Assembly (NCBI RefSeq): GCF_004135975.1
Contig: NZ_CP026538.1
Span: forward strand, 248,001 to 312,000
DNA length: 64,000 nt
Direction: 5' to 3'
Source of the DNA: Solidesulfovibrio carbinolicus
Lineage (GTDB): Bacteria > Desulfobacterota > Desulfovibrionia > Desulfovibrionales > Desulfovibrionaceae
Shown here piece after piece: positions 51,657 through 60,545 of this stretch. How positions within the stretch are numbered: position 1 is the stretch's first letter; each line of letters begins with the position of its first letter. A program made the translations under genes and the position numbers. The notes under the pieces were generated by a model. It had not been told where the DNA came from, searched no databases, and saw only the letters and a list, made by a program, of their open reading frames with translations.

Positions 51657-52265
51657 ATGAACGAGACCGCGCGGGAGCGCATCATCCGGGTCGGGGCGGC
51701 CATCATGCATGGTCAGGGGTATGCCGCAACGGGCCTCAAGGAGATCCTGGACGCGGCCGGCGCGCCCAAGGGGTCATTCTACCACTATTTCCCGAGCAAG
51801 GAAGCCTTTGCCCTGGCGGTCATCGAGCACTACGAGGCCATGCTCCGGGAGATCGGCCGGCCGGCCCTGGCCGCCGAGGGCTTGACCTGCCGGGAGCGGC
51901 TGGCGCTTTTTGTGGCCCGCTACCGGGAATCCCAGGCCGAAGGCGGTTTTCGGCGCGGCTGTCCCATCGGCAACCTGGTGCTGGAGCTGGCCGGCCAGTC
52001 GGAAGTGTTGGGCCAGCGGCTGGCCGTGTCCCTGGAGGGGCTGACGCGGTTTTTGACGCGGTTAATCGAGGCCGGGCAGGCGTCTGGGGAGATCGAGGCG
52101 AGCCTTGACGCGGCCGAGGCGGCCGGCTTTTTGGCCGGAGCCTGGCAAGGGGCGCTCATGCGCATGAAGGCGGCCCGCGACGACGGCCCGCTGGCGACCT
52201 TTGAGACGTTTGCCGCACGCCTGCTTTTCGGGGCCTCGTCTGGCGTTGGGCAAACCGCCCCTTAA
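51657..52265 (+). CDS. NemR/AcuR-like TetR regulator
   Basis: 202 residues. HTH: LKEILDAAGAPKGSFYHYFP SKEAFALAVIEHY; the C-terminal region with LAGQSEVLGQRLAVSLEGLT is of the AcuR/NemR type, including Cys near residue 103 (RGCPIGNLVLELA) typical for electrophile sensing. The palindrome directly upstream supports autoregulation and a matching site precedes the CGGC-protein gene. Confidence 0.85.
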   Translation: MNETARERIIRVGAAIMHGQGYAATGLKEILDAAGAPKGSFYHYFPSKEAFALAVIEHYEAMLREIGRPALAAEGLTCRERLALFVARYRESQAEGGFRRGCPIGNLVLELAGQSEVLGQRLAVSLEGLTRFLTRLIEAGQASGEIEASLDAAEAAGFLAGAWQGALMRMKAARDDGPLATFETFAARLLFGASSGVGQTAP

Positions 52266-52485
52266 AGGGGAGAAGTCTGGCGGCGGCGCGTCGCTGGGAA
52301 GGTCGAAGGACACGCAGGCCGGTTGGGGCCAGTCTTCGACTCGGTCACGACGCGAGGCCCGTCGGCGGGGATACGCGGACCGTGACGCCAGGAGAGCCCC
52401 TGGCCGTCCTGGTCTGGCTGGCGACCAAAGCCCCCAACACCGCCCAGGGGGGGCTGAGCTGTCGGGTGCAACACACGACGAAGCG

Positions 52486-52508
52486 AAAACGCGCGAGCGT
52501 TTTTTTTC
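52486..52508 (+). terminator. Short hairpin with T run
   Basis: AAAACGC-gcga-GCGTTTT then T4. Terminator for the TetR transcript or attenuator before the CGGC gene. Confidence 0.5.
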
Positions 52509-52518
52509 GAACCGCAAA

Positions 52519-52534
52519 CTAGACGACCGGTCTA
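52519..52534. promoter_or_regulatory. NemR-type operator before the CGGC-protein gene
   Basis: CTAGAC-GACC-GGTCTA, 28 bp before the start codon. Matches the inner site at 51627 except for one missing C. Confidence 0.7.
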
Positions 52535-52561
52535 CTTTGACCGGCAAACCAGGAGAAAACC

Positions 52562-52999
52562 ATGACCGACATCGGCATTTTGACCTGTTCCAACACGACC
52601 CAGGACGTGGGCTGCAGCATGTTCGGCTGCTTGCAGGCAGCTGGCGAAGGCCATGCGCCGTTTTCGTCCGTCGAGTACCCGGACGGGGTTCGGGTGGCGG
52701 GGGTCATCAGTTGCGCCGGCTGCGCCGGCAAGCGCAGCCATGAAAAGATCCTGCGCCGGGTGGGCGCCTTGGCCGCGTCCGGGGCCAAGGCCATCCACTT
52801 CGCCACCTGCATGGTGGACGGCTGTCCGTTTCTGGCGCGCTATGAAAGCGTGATCCGGGAAGCCTATCCCGAGCTGTCGGTGGTGCGGGGCAGCCATGCC
52901 CGGCCGTCCGAGGCGTTCTTGGCGCGCCTGGACGCCGCCATGGCCGCGCCGCGCCAAAGCGTGCCGGAGATCGCGGCGGCCCTGCGGGCCGGGGGCTGA
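52562..52999 (+). CDS. CGGC-domain-like Cys-rich protein
   Basis: 145 residues; ATG 52562 after AGGAG. Cys-rich pattern at the N-terminus (ILTCSNTTQDVGCSMFGCLQ), then VISCAGCAGKR and FATCMVDGCPF. CGGC-domain proteins are thought to bind a metal or Fe-S cluster; function unknown. Shares a NemR-type site with the adjacent TetR gene, so it may respond to electrophiles or oxidants. Confidence 0.8.
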   Translation: MTDIGILTCSNTTQDVGCSMFGCLQAAGEGHAPFSSVEYPDGVRVAGVISCAGCAGKRSHEKILRRVGALAASGAKAIHFATCMVDGCPFLARYESVIREAYPELSVVRGSHARPSEAFLARLDAAMAAPRQSVPEIAAALRAGG

Positions 53000-53367
53000 T
53001 CCCGGACGCGTTGAGCCCAAGCGGGGAAGGCCGCCTCCGCCAACGGCCGGCATCCGCCAAGAACAGCGGCCGTGGGCAGTGGAGAACGCGTCAACACGGC
53101 GAGGCGCTACTGCCAAAGGCCGCAGCGCCTTTCGAGGACGCCCCGCCGGCAAAAACGGGTGCGGCGATTTCAGCGCGCGTGGGAACAAAAAACGGGGAGG
53201 CCGGCCTTCCGGTCGTGCAACCGGGAAACCGACCTCCCCTTCTTCGAGGACTGTCGCTGGGTCCAGGGCGCGGCCCCGACGTCGCGGTTACGCCGGTCCG
53301 CCCTTCCGGCGGGCGGCCGGCCGGCCCTGGTGCAAGAAGCTTGCTGCGTCCCCTGCGCCTTCCCCCC
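53000..53367. other. Gene-free 368-bp region ending in a terminator
   Basis: GC-rich, several small palindromes. The clearest element is the minus-strand terminator at 53185-53239. Open frames on the plus strand here have no start context and are not credible. Confidence 0.75.
53185..53239 (-). terminator. Strong intrinsic terminator for the 53.4-54.6 kb operon
   Basis: On the minus strand GGGGAGG...CCTCCCC with nested CCGGT/ACCGG, followed by GTTTTTTG. It lies about 130 bp after the operon's last stop. Confidence 0.75.
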
Positions 53368-54369
53368 CTAAACGTCCATGATTTCGAGATACACCAGGGT
53401 CTGGTTCAGCAGCTGGTAGGCGATTTCGCCAAAGGTGACCGGTCCGACGAAGGGATCGGTCTTTTTGCCTTCCAGCTCGGAATACAGGTAGTTGAGGATG
53501 CAGTTGCAGGAGAAGGCCACGCGCGAGGAGTCGATGGCCCCTTCACGGCCCAGGCGGTCGTTGAAGACCTTGACGTAGTCCGCAACCGGCCGGGCGTGCT
53601 TGTAGCGGATGCCGGTGAAGACCGGGGCGTAGAATTTGACCTGGCCTTCCACTTCGTCAACGTCCTGGAAGCTGATGTTGACCATGGCCCCGTAGTAGTC
53701 GGCCACCAGCGGCAGCTTGGTGTCCAGCTTGTTTTTCATGATATAGGCGGCGAAATTGCGTTTCTCGCCGTTGACCAGGACGTCCTTGGCGGAAAAGCCG
53801 TCGGAGCCGAAGCTCAGGATGTCGCCGTCGCCCTGCTCGAACAGGTTGATGATGCCGATTTCGGCGACCTTGCCCGGGGGCAGCTGGGCCTGGAGCACCA
53901 GGGCGGCGTCTTCAAGGACTTCGCCGGTCTGGCCGTTGACCACCTTGGGGGTTTTCTTGCCAAGGTCGCTCAAGTGGACGCCGGCCACCCAGCCGATCAG
54001 CGGGCGGACGCCGAAGTCTTTGTAGTTGGGGGCGTTTAAGGCAAAGGACAGGTGCGTCTTGCTGGCCGCCGGCAGGATGATGAAGCTGAACCCGTGCTTG
54101 GGGCCTTCGGTGTAGATGCGGGCCAGGCCGTTGGCGTCATACACGGCGATTTCGATGCCGGCGGTGTAGTCGGTGATGTCCGTGGCGCAGATCATCTCCC
54201 GGCTGACCATGCCGCCTTTGTCGGCGGCGATGAAGTAGGGGATGGTTCCGGCGATCCAATCTCCTTTGGGCAAGGCACGGAGGGCTTCTTCGTCGCCGGC
54301 GAGGAGGAGTTTGCGGCCGGCCTCGATCTTCTGCTTGATGTCCGCGACGGTGGAAATGGTCTGTTGCAT
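53368..54369 (-). CDS. Conserved-looking protein of unknown function
   Basis: 333 residues; ATG 54369 follows AGGAGG. No signal peptide or membrane segment. It starts with a helical ADIKQKIEAGRKLLLAGDEE part, followed by a mixed alpha/beta body (WIAGTIPYFIAADKGGMVSR). Late in the chain are two Cys (SCNCILNYLYSELEGKK). I do not recognise the family with confidence. It follows the small gene at 54379 by 9 bp. Confidence 0.6.
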   Translation of the reverse strand: MQQTISTVADIKQKIEAGRKLLLAGDEEALRALPKGDWIAGTIPYFIAADKGGMVSREMICATDITDYTAGIEIAVYDANGLARIYTEGPKHGFSFIILPAASKTHLSFALNAPNYKDFGVRPLIGWVAGVHLSDLGKKTPKVVNGQTGEVLEDAALVLQAQLPPGKVAEIGIINLFEQGDGDILSFGSDGFSAKDVLVNGEKRNFAAYIMKNKLDTKLPLVADYYGAMVNISFQDVDEVEGQVKFYAPVFTGIRYKHARPVADYVKVFNDRLGREGAIDSSRVAFSCNCILNYLYSELEGKKTDPFVGPVTFGEIAYQLLNQTLVYLEIMDV

Positions 54370-54378
54370 AACGCCCTC

Positions 54379-54612
54379 CTAGCCGAAGATGGTTTTCAGG
54401 TCGTCCTGAACGCTGGGCATATTTACGTTATTGGCGAAAATGGCATAGATCTGATCAATGCTGGAGCTGACGTTCTCCGGCGAAGGATCTTCCTTGACGG
54501 ACCGCGTCAATCGACCAAGCAGGATTTTGGCAGCCAGGAACTTCAGTTGAAAAGTTTTCTTCCCGGTCACAATGTCGACCCACGCTTTGTTGCTCTTGCT
54601 GGGTACATCCAT
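54379..54612 (-). CDS. Small protein, partner of the 333-residue protein
   Basis: 77 residues from ATG 54612 with AAGGAGG five nt upstream. Lys-rich start, helices LKFLAAKILLGRLTRSVKED and SSSIDQIYAIFANNVNMPSV. Unrecognised. First gene of a two-gene unit with the neighbour. Confidence 0.65.
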   Translation of the reverse strand: MDVPSKSNKAWVDIVTGKKTFQLKFLAAKILLGRLTRSVKEDPSPENVSSSIDQIYAIFANNVNMPSVQDDLKTIFG

Positions 54613-55190
54613 ATTCGCCTCCTTACGTTGTGCGGCAGCGCGATGTTGCATCTCCGGCGGCAAGCCCGGTTGTCCCATGCCGCCTCCGTGTGCGCGCGTC
54701 ATCGGAGGCGGCCCGGAATCGGGCCGTTGGGGCATGGTGCGTCCGAAACGGTGAGAGCAGGAAAGCAAGGATCGAACCACGCCAAAAAAATACGCAATGC
54801 CGTATGGTTAAAATCATAATACGAGAAAAGGGGAGACGATTCAAGACAAATTCCGCGCAAACGCGATTGGTCGAATGGTCCGGGAGAGGGATATAAAAGA
54901 TTTTTGTGCTGATAATTCGTGTGGTTAGCTTGAAAGGTAAAATTGGGGCAAGAAGTCATCCATTTGAGTCAAAAAGCAACAAGGCTGGGCGGACACGCCT
55001 CCCAAGGCCCGATGGGGCAGGGAAAACCGTATAGAAAGACAGTGTGTTGCGTGAACCTTGGCCCGCGACGGTCAGATCACCCTCCCGACTCTCGCTCCGC
55101 AATCCATGAATACGTCAATAATTATAACGAAGTGAATGTTTTTGACCGACTGTCCGCGAAATGCCGCGCGCCCTTGGCGTGGATGCGGCC
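54613..55190. promoter_or_regulatory. AT-rich 578-bp gene-free region upstream of the two-gene operon
   Basis: The part from ~54780 to 55150 is far more AT-rich than the rest of the window. A dyad ATACG-caatgc-CGTAT lies at 54790-54805, about 180 bp before the 54612 start. The short frames here are not credible genes. The promoter of the minus operon must lie within it, and the AT content suggests transferred DNA or a regulatory hub. Confidence 0.6.
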
Positions 55191-56264
55191 CTAGACCCAG
55201 GGCGCGCCCACGGGCCGCACGGCCTGCTGGGCCAGCAGGAAATCGGCCACAACCAGCAGGACCATGGCCCGGATGACCGGGACCACGCGCGGGATGGCAC
55301 TGCGGTCGTGGCGGCCGCCCACCACGATTTCGGCCGGGTTCCCGGCGATGTCCGTGGTGCGCTGGGGCACGGCGATGGACGGGATGGGCTTGATGGCCGC
55401 CCGGACCGTGACGGGCTGGCCGTTGGAGATGCCGCCCAGGATGCCGCCGGCGTTGTTGCTCTCGGGCGGGTTGACGATAGGATCGTTGTTGGTGGACCCG
55501 GTCAGGCGCGCGGCGGCGAAACCCACCCCGATCTCCACGCCCTTGACCGCGCCGATGCCCATGAGGGCATAGGCCAGCCTGGCGTCGAGCTTGTCGAAGA
55601 CCGGTTCGCCCAGGCCGGCCGGCACGCCGGTGGCCGTCACCTCGACGATGCCGCCCAGGCTGTCGCCGCTGCCCATGGCCTGCTTGGCCCTGGCCTCCCA
55701 GGCCGGGATGACGGCCGGGTCCGGGGCGCAAAAGGGCCGGTCGGCCGCGCCGGCCGCATCGATGACCGTGGCCGGCAGGCCACCGAATTCCACGGTGTAG
55801 GCGAAAACGTCGATGCCGCGGCCGGACAACAGCGAGGCGGCCACGGCCCCGCCGGCCACCCGGGCGGCCGTCTCCCGGGCCGAGGCCCGGCCGCCGCCGC
55901 GATAGTCGCGCCGGCCGTACTTGGCCAGATACGTGCCGTCGGCGTGGCCCGGGCGCAGCAGATTCTTGGCCGCTTCGTAATCCCGGGAACGCTGGTCGGT
56001 GTTCTCGATGGCAAAGGCGATGGGCGTGCCGGTCGATTCCCCTTCAAAGATCCCGGAGAGCAGGCGCACGGCGTCGGGCTCCTTGCGGGCCGTGCCGGTC
56101 AGCCCCCCCGCGCCGGGGCGGCGGCGGTCCAGGTCGCGCTGGATGAGCGCTTCCGTGACCGGCACCCCCGGCGGGCAGCCGTCGATGACGCCGCCAAGGG
56201 CCGGTCCGTGGGATTCGCCAAAAGTGGTCAGCCGAAAGATGGTGCCAAAGGTATTGCCGGCCAT
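55191..56264 (-). CDS. aroC: Chorismate synthase
   Basis: 357 residues from ATG 56264 (GGGAGG upstream). FGTIFRLTTFGESHGPALGG, GRRDYRGGGRASARETAARV AGG, and SNNAGGILGGISNGQPVTVR are chorismate synthase signatures, with the FMN-binding and phosphate sites intact. Converts EPSP to chorismate for aromatic amino acids. It follows the flippase gene by 55 bp on the same strand. Confidence 0.95.
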   Translation of the reverse strand: MAGNTFGTIFRLTTFGESHGPALGGVIDGCPPGVPVTEALIQRDLDRRRPGAGGLTGTARKEPDAVRLLSGIFEGESTGTPIAFAIENTDQRSRDYEAAKNLLRPGHADGTYLAKYGRRDYRGGGRASARETAARVAGGAVAASLLSGRGIDVFAYTVEFGGLPATVIDAAGAADRPFCAPDPAVIPAWEARAKQAMGSGDSLGGIVEVTATGVPAGLGEPVFDKLDARLAYALMGIGAVKGVEIGVGFAAARLTGSTNNDPIVNPPESNNAGGILGGISNGQPVTVRAAIKPIPSIAVPQRTTDIAGNPAEIVVGGRHDRSAIPRVVPVIRAMVLLVVADFLLAQQAVRPVGAPWV

Positions 56265-56319
56265 GACGCCTCCCTGCTGCGCGTGCGGCGCGTGCACGCG
56301 GTCTTGTCGCAAAAAATCG

Positions 56320-57573
56320 TTAGGCCCCGGAGGTCTCGGCCCGCCGGGCCCGCACCCGCCCGAGCAGCCAGCACAGCGAGCCGGCCAGCATGACCGCGAT
56401 GCCGGCGAACAGCAGCCAGGCCACGGTCATGGGCGTGTCGTGGAAAAAGAGCGTAAGCCCCAGAAAAAGCGCCACTCCGGCGGCCTGGAACCAGACGAAG
56501 CCGAATTCCGAGCGGGCCTGGAAATAGACGAAAAGGATGTTGGCCACGGCCAGAAGAGCCATGGCCCCGCTGATGACGGCCAGAAGCGGGCCGGCCGCCG
56601 CGTACTGCGCGCCAAAGAGCATCTTGACCACAAACGACGAGCCAATGAGACAACACAGGGCGAAGCCGCCGCCAAGAGCGGCGGTCAGGCCCATGGAAAT
56701 CCACAGCGACGACAGGTCGTTGCGCCCCGACTCCTTGGCTGTGGCCGCCTCGGTGAACAGCACGCTCATGAGCACCGAAGGGAGATAAAAGGCGATGCGC
56801 CCGAGGATGGCCGCCGTGGCGTAAAGCCCGGCTCCTTCGGCGTCGCAGTAGTGGCGCACCAGCACCACGTCGAGGTTGCCCAGCACCATGACGATGATCG
56901 ACGACAGGAGCATCCCCACCGAATAGCTGCCCACTTCCTTGAAAAGCCCGTCGGGCAGCCGGGAAGGCGTGACTGGGAACACGTCGCGAAGAAACAGGAA
57001 ATTGACGCACAGCGCGGCGGCGATGCCGGTGAGGCTGGCCACCAGCGCGCCGTTTATACCGTAGGACAGGCCCCAGACAAAGGCGATGGCCCCCAGGAAC
57101 CGGAAACAGGCGTTGGAGGCCCCGGCGATGCCGTAGCCGGTGAAGCGCTGCAGTCCCTGGAGCATGCCCCAGGGCACGGGCAGGACGAAGGAGCCGGCCA
57201 TGACCCCGAGCATGAGGAGGATGGGGGTGGGGGATTCGATGTGCAGGAAAGCCTGCAAGGCCGGCAGGGCCAGGGCGCCCAGGCCGTAGGCCACCACGGC
57301 CAGACCGGCGGCCAGGCCCAGGGCGCGGGTGAGCAGGGCGCGCACCAACCCCATGTCGGTGAGGACAAATCGGGCCGTAAACCGGGCCATGACCAGGGGC
57401 ACGATGGCCAGGGGCGCGGAAAAGATCACCATGGTGGAATTGAGCGCGTTGAAGCCGCCGAAGTCCGCCGGACTCATGGAGCGCCCGACCACCAGTTGGA
57501 AGAGGTAGTTGAAGAGGTTGCCGGAGTTGAGCAGGACGAGGATGACGATGTTCTGCTTGAGGAAGCGTTTCAC
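56320..57573 (-). CDS. Wzx-like polysaccharide flippase
   Basis: 417 residues from GTG 57573, whose bases overlap the upstream stop (GTGA). About 12-14 membrane helices with the MOP/Wzx opening (KRFLKQNIVILVLLNSGNLF NYLFQLVVGRSMSPADFGGF). It flips undecaprenyl-linked oligosaccharide across the membrane. Part of the downstream polysaccharide operon. Confidence 0.85.
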   Translation of the reverse strand: MKRFLKQNIVILVLLNSGNLFNYLFQLVVGRSMSPADFGGFNALNSTMVIFSAPLAIVPLVMARFTARFVLTDMGLVRALLTRALGLAAGLAVVAYGLGALALPALQAFLHIESPTPILLMLGVMAGSFVLPVPWGMLQGLQRFTGYGIAGASNACFRFLGAIAFVWGLSYGINGALVASLTGIAAALCVNFLFLRDVFPVTPSRLPDGLFKEVGSYSVGMLLSSIIVMVLGNLDVVLVRHYCDAEGAGLYATAAILGRIAFYLPSVLMSVLFTEAATAKESGRNDLSSLWISMGLTAALGGGFALCCLIGSSFVVKMLFGAQYAAAGPLLAVISGAMALLAVANILFVYFQARSEFGFVWFQAAGVALFLGLTLFFHDTPMTVAWLLFAGIAVMLAGSLCWLLGRVRARRAETSGA

Positions 57574-60536
57574 GAAGCGGCGTCCTGGGGCGTGTCGGCC
57601 CGGTTGGGAGCTTTGGTGGGCAGCAGCCGGCACAATCCGGCCAGAAAAGCGTAGAGCCCGGCCTGGGCGAAAAATTCCGCCACGGGCGGCAGGCCAAGGC
57701 CGCCAAAACAGGCGGCAAAGGCCAGGGCCAGGGCGAAGCCGCAAAAGTAGGTCCGTCCCGGGCCGGCGGCAATCCAGACCCCGAAGCCCGGCCAGCGCCG
57801 CGACAAGGCGGCCGTGGCTCTTGGCGCGCCCGCCCGCCATACCGGAACCAGGGCCAGCCCGGCAAGGGCCAGGGCCAGCCGGCCGGGCGCGCCGCCTACG
57901 GTGAGGGCGCACAGCACCCCGGCCAGGGCCAGGCCGCCGAAGGTCCGCGTATCGCGCCGAACCTCGGCCGGGGACGGGGTCGCCCCCAGCCAGGCCAGGG
58001 GGCGGTCCGTCAGCCGGGCAAGGGCCAGGCCGACGCGCTCCCGCCCGATCAACCGCCAGGCGGCATAGCCCCCGCCCACAAGGGCCAGGGCGGCGACCAG
58101 CCGGCCCAGGGTTCCCATACCCCCGCCGGAAGCCTCGCGCGGGGGCTTGGCAAAGCGCGACAGGTGCAGGGGCGCGTCGGTTTCGAAACACAACGCCGCG
58201 ACGCCATACCAGGGATGGGCAAAAAACCGGGCCATGGCGGCCTTGGCCGGGAGGTCGGCCGACCCCAGGGGCAGCCAGTCGTCGGCGCTGCCCAGGCGCG
58301 CCGCCGCGGCCTCGGAAACCGGCCCCGGCGCGTGATCGGCTCCGCCCAGGGAGACGAGCGGGGCGGCGGCAAACACGTCGCGCCAGGACACGGCGGCGTC
58401 GCCGGAAAACACGGGCTTGACCAGTTCGAGCTGGCCGGCGGGCTGGCCGCCAAGGCCGGTTACGGTCAGTTCGGCCGGGCCGGATTTCCCCGGCAGCCGG
58501 GCCATGAGGCGTCCCGCGCGGGCGTCGGGCACGGCCGGCGCGCCTCCGGCCACGGACACCGCCGCCCCATCGCCCACCAGCTCGAACCCGGCGGCCAGCC
58601 AGGCCATGGGGCCAAGGCTGCGGCCCGGGGCGTAGCTGACGCGTCCGGCCTCGGCGCGGGTCACGGCCGAGGAGGCGACAGGCCAGGGCAGGGCGGCGTC
58701 GTAGAGGCCGGTTGCGGCCGGTCCGGCCGGCACGGCGGCCAGCATGGCCCGGGTCACGGGCAGGGCGAACTCCCGGCCGGTAAAGGTGAAGCGCGCCACC
58801 GCCCGGGCCACCCGGTCCGGCAGCCCGGGCAGGGGCGTGGGCTGTCCCGGCAACAGGGCGTAGGTCCGGGCCGGTTCGGCCTGGCCCGGGGCGTAGACGA
58901 GCAGTTCCACGCCGGAAAGGTTCGGATCGCGGCCGATGTCCAGGCGGAAGAAATGGTTCATGCCGGCGGCCGGGGCAAAGGCTGCCTCCACGGCCATGTC
59001 CAGGCGCGGTCCGGTCCCTTCCACCACCAGCCCCGAGGCGGCGCGGAAATAGCGGATATCCCCGGAACCGGTAAAAAGCCCGGGCGCGCCGGCCAGATAG
59101 ACCGGCTCGGGGGCAAGGCCGCCAAAGCCGTCGGCGGCCCGGCGCGGGGTCCGGTCAAAGGGCGGGGCCAGGCTCCACAGCGGGGTCACGGGCACGCCGC
59201 CGTCCGGCCGGTCGATGTCCGGGGCCGCGCCCAGACTGGTGGCCAACTCGTCGGCGGCGGCCAGGAAGGCCGGGGTCTCGCGCCGGGGCGAGGACAGGGC
59301 CAGATAGGCGCGCTCGGCTACGCCGCCGCCGGGCTGGGAGGCGGTCATGGGGGTCAAGCGCAGTTCGGCCCGGGCCGCGCCGCCCTGGCCCACGGCGCTG
59401 GCGGCGGCGGTCGTGTTGACGAAAACCCGGCGCGCGCCGGCAAAGGGTTCGCGCACCCGGGTGGGCAGGCGGCCGGGCAGGCCGTCCCGGGCCAGGGCGG
59501 CCGGATCAAAACCCGAGGGGACAAAGGCCAGACGCTGGGCCAGCCGGTCCCGGCCCACCTCGGCCAGGCCCTGGCGGAAGAACATGAGGCTTATTTCCTT
59601 AAGCCGCGCCCACTTGAGCCCGGGATGGCGCTCGCGCAGATAGCGGCCCACGTAGACGCGCAGCACGGTGCGGCCGTCGGGCAGCTCGAAGGTGCGTTTG
59701 GCCAGGGCGTACCAGTCCAGGACCGTGCGCGCCTTGGGATCGGCCGGGTCCAGGGACAACACGAGGTTGACCTGGACCGGGGCCGGCCGGCGCAGGATGA
59801 CGTCCACGGCCCCGAGGTCCAGGGCGTCGCGGTCGAAGCGGCGCTGGAGAAACGTCGAGGGGCCGTCCTGGGTGGTGCGCCAGAGATCGTCAAAGGGCAG
59901 ATCCAGGACGCGCCGGGCCAGGTAGAGGGCGTTCTTGTCGGCCCACTGGGCCGTGGCGACTTCGGCCGTGTTGTCCGGGGTCAGACCGTCGAGATAGGTC
60001 TGGCCGAGGTTTTCCACGCACTCCAATGGATCGCTGCCAAAGGTGCGGCCGTCCGGGGCGCGCAGGGTCAGGGCGGCCAGGGTGGGGTTGGCCGGATCGG
60101 CGTCGCGCAGGTCCAGGCCGATCTCATTGAAGCGCCCGAGAGGGATGTCGCCGCCGCCGGAGGCGTCGGTCAGGGCCTGGACGGTTGCCGGCCCATCGGG
60201 GAAGGGCGCGGCAAGGGCCAGGGGAGCGGTTTCGACCACGCGGGAGTATTTGACTTTCTTGGGGCCGATTTTGACGAAAAGCCGGCCTTCCACGGCCTGG
60301 TCCCGGCCGAAAAGCTCACCCGGCAGCCGAAGCGGCGCGCCTTCGGGCCTGGGGTCGAGGTCCAGGGCCAAGGCGGGTTCGGGCACGGCCAGGCCGAGAG
60401 CGCAGCACACAACGGCCAGGGACGCAATCCAGGGCAAAAAAAAGGCACGCGGCGGCCGCGCGGGCTTGGCCGTTGGCCTGGCGGCCCGGTCGCCAGGGGC
60501 GGCCAAGGCCTGGAAACAGCGGAAACAGCGTGTCAT
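57570..60536 (-). CDS. Large envelope protein of unknown function
   Basis: 988 residues. N-terminal membrane segment (PWIASLAVVCCALGLAVPEP), ~750-residue extracytoplasmic body (RTFGSDPLECVENLGQTYLD; RFFAHPWYGVAALCFETDAP near the end), then 3-5 membrane helices in the last ~200 residues. No glycosyltransferase fold is visible. By position between a flippase and a DUF2079 gene it is part of polysaccharide assembly or export. I cannot name it. Confidence 0.65.
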   Translation of the reverse strand: MTRCFRCFQALAAPGDRAARPTAKPARPPRAFFLPWIASLAVVCCALGLAVPEPALALDLDPRPEGAPLRLPGELFGRDQAVEGRLFVKIGPKKVKYSRVVETAPLALAAPFPDGPATVQALTDASGGGDIPLGRFNEIGLDLRDADPANPTLAALTLRAPDGRTFGSDPLECVENLGQTYLDGLTPDNTAEVATAQWADKNALYLARRVLDLPFDDLWRTTQDGPSTFLQRRFDRDALDLGAVDVILRRPAPVQVNLVLSLDPADPKARTVLDWYALAKRTFELPDGRTVLRVYVGRYLRERHPGLKWARLKEISLMFFRQGLAEVGRDRLAQRLAFVPSGFDPAALARDGLPGRLPTRVREPFAGARRVFVNTTAAASAVGQGGAARAELRLTPMTASQPGGGVAERAYLALSSPRRETPAFLAAADELATSLGAAPDIDRPDGGVPVTPLWSLAPPFDRTPRRAADGFGGLAPEPVYLAGAPGLFTGSGDIRYFRAASGLVVEGTGPRLDMAVEAAFAPAAGMNHFFRLDIGRDPNLSGVELLVYAPGQAEPARTYALLPGQPTPLPGLPDRVARAVARFTFTGREFALPVTRAMLAAVPAGPAATGLYDAALPWPVASSAVTRAEAGRVSYAPGRSLGPMAWLAAGFELVGDGAAVSVAGGAPAVPDARAGRLMARLPGKSGPAELTVTGLGGQPAGQLELVKPVFSGDAAVSWRDVFAAAPLVSLGGADHAPGPVSEAAAARLGSADDWLPLGSADLPAKAAMARFFAHPWYGVAALCFETDAPLHLSRFAKPPREASGGGMGTLGRLVAALALVGGGYAAWRLIGRERVGLALARLTDRPLAWLGATPSPAEVRRDTRTFGGLALAGVLCALTVGGAPGRLALALAGLALVPVWRAGAPRATAALSRRWPGFGVWIAAGPGRTYFCGFALALAFAACFGGLGLPPVAEFFAQAGLYAFLAGLCRLLPTKAPNRADTPQDAAS

Positions 60537-60545
60537 GGCGGTGGC

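Larger units (their letters stand above)
52266..52561. other. Intergenic region between TetR and CGGC-protein genes
   Basis: 296 bp. Contains a T-rich hairpin (AAAACGC-gcga-GCGTTTT, 52486-52503, followed by TTTT) and the second NemR-type site (52519-52534). No gene. Confidence 0.75.

Noticed and set aside
53011-54039. 342-codon plus-strand frame
   Set aside because: Antisense to the 333-residue gene; its N-terminal part covers the terminator region.
54943-55194. Small 83-codon frame in the AT-rich region
   Set aside because: No ribosome site or recognisable domain, unusual composition.
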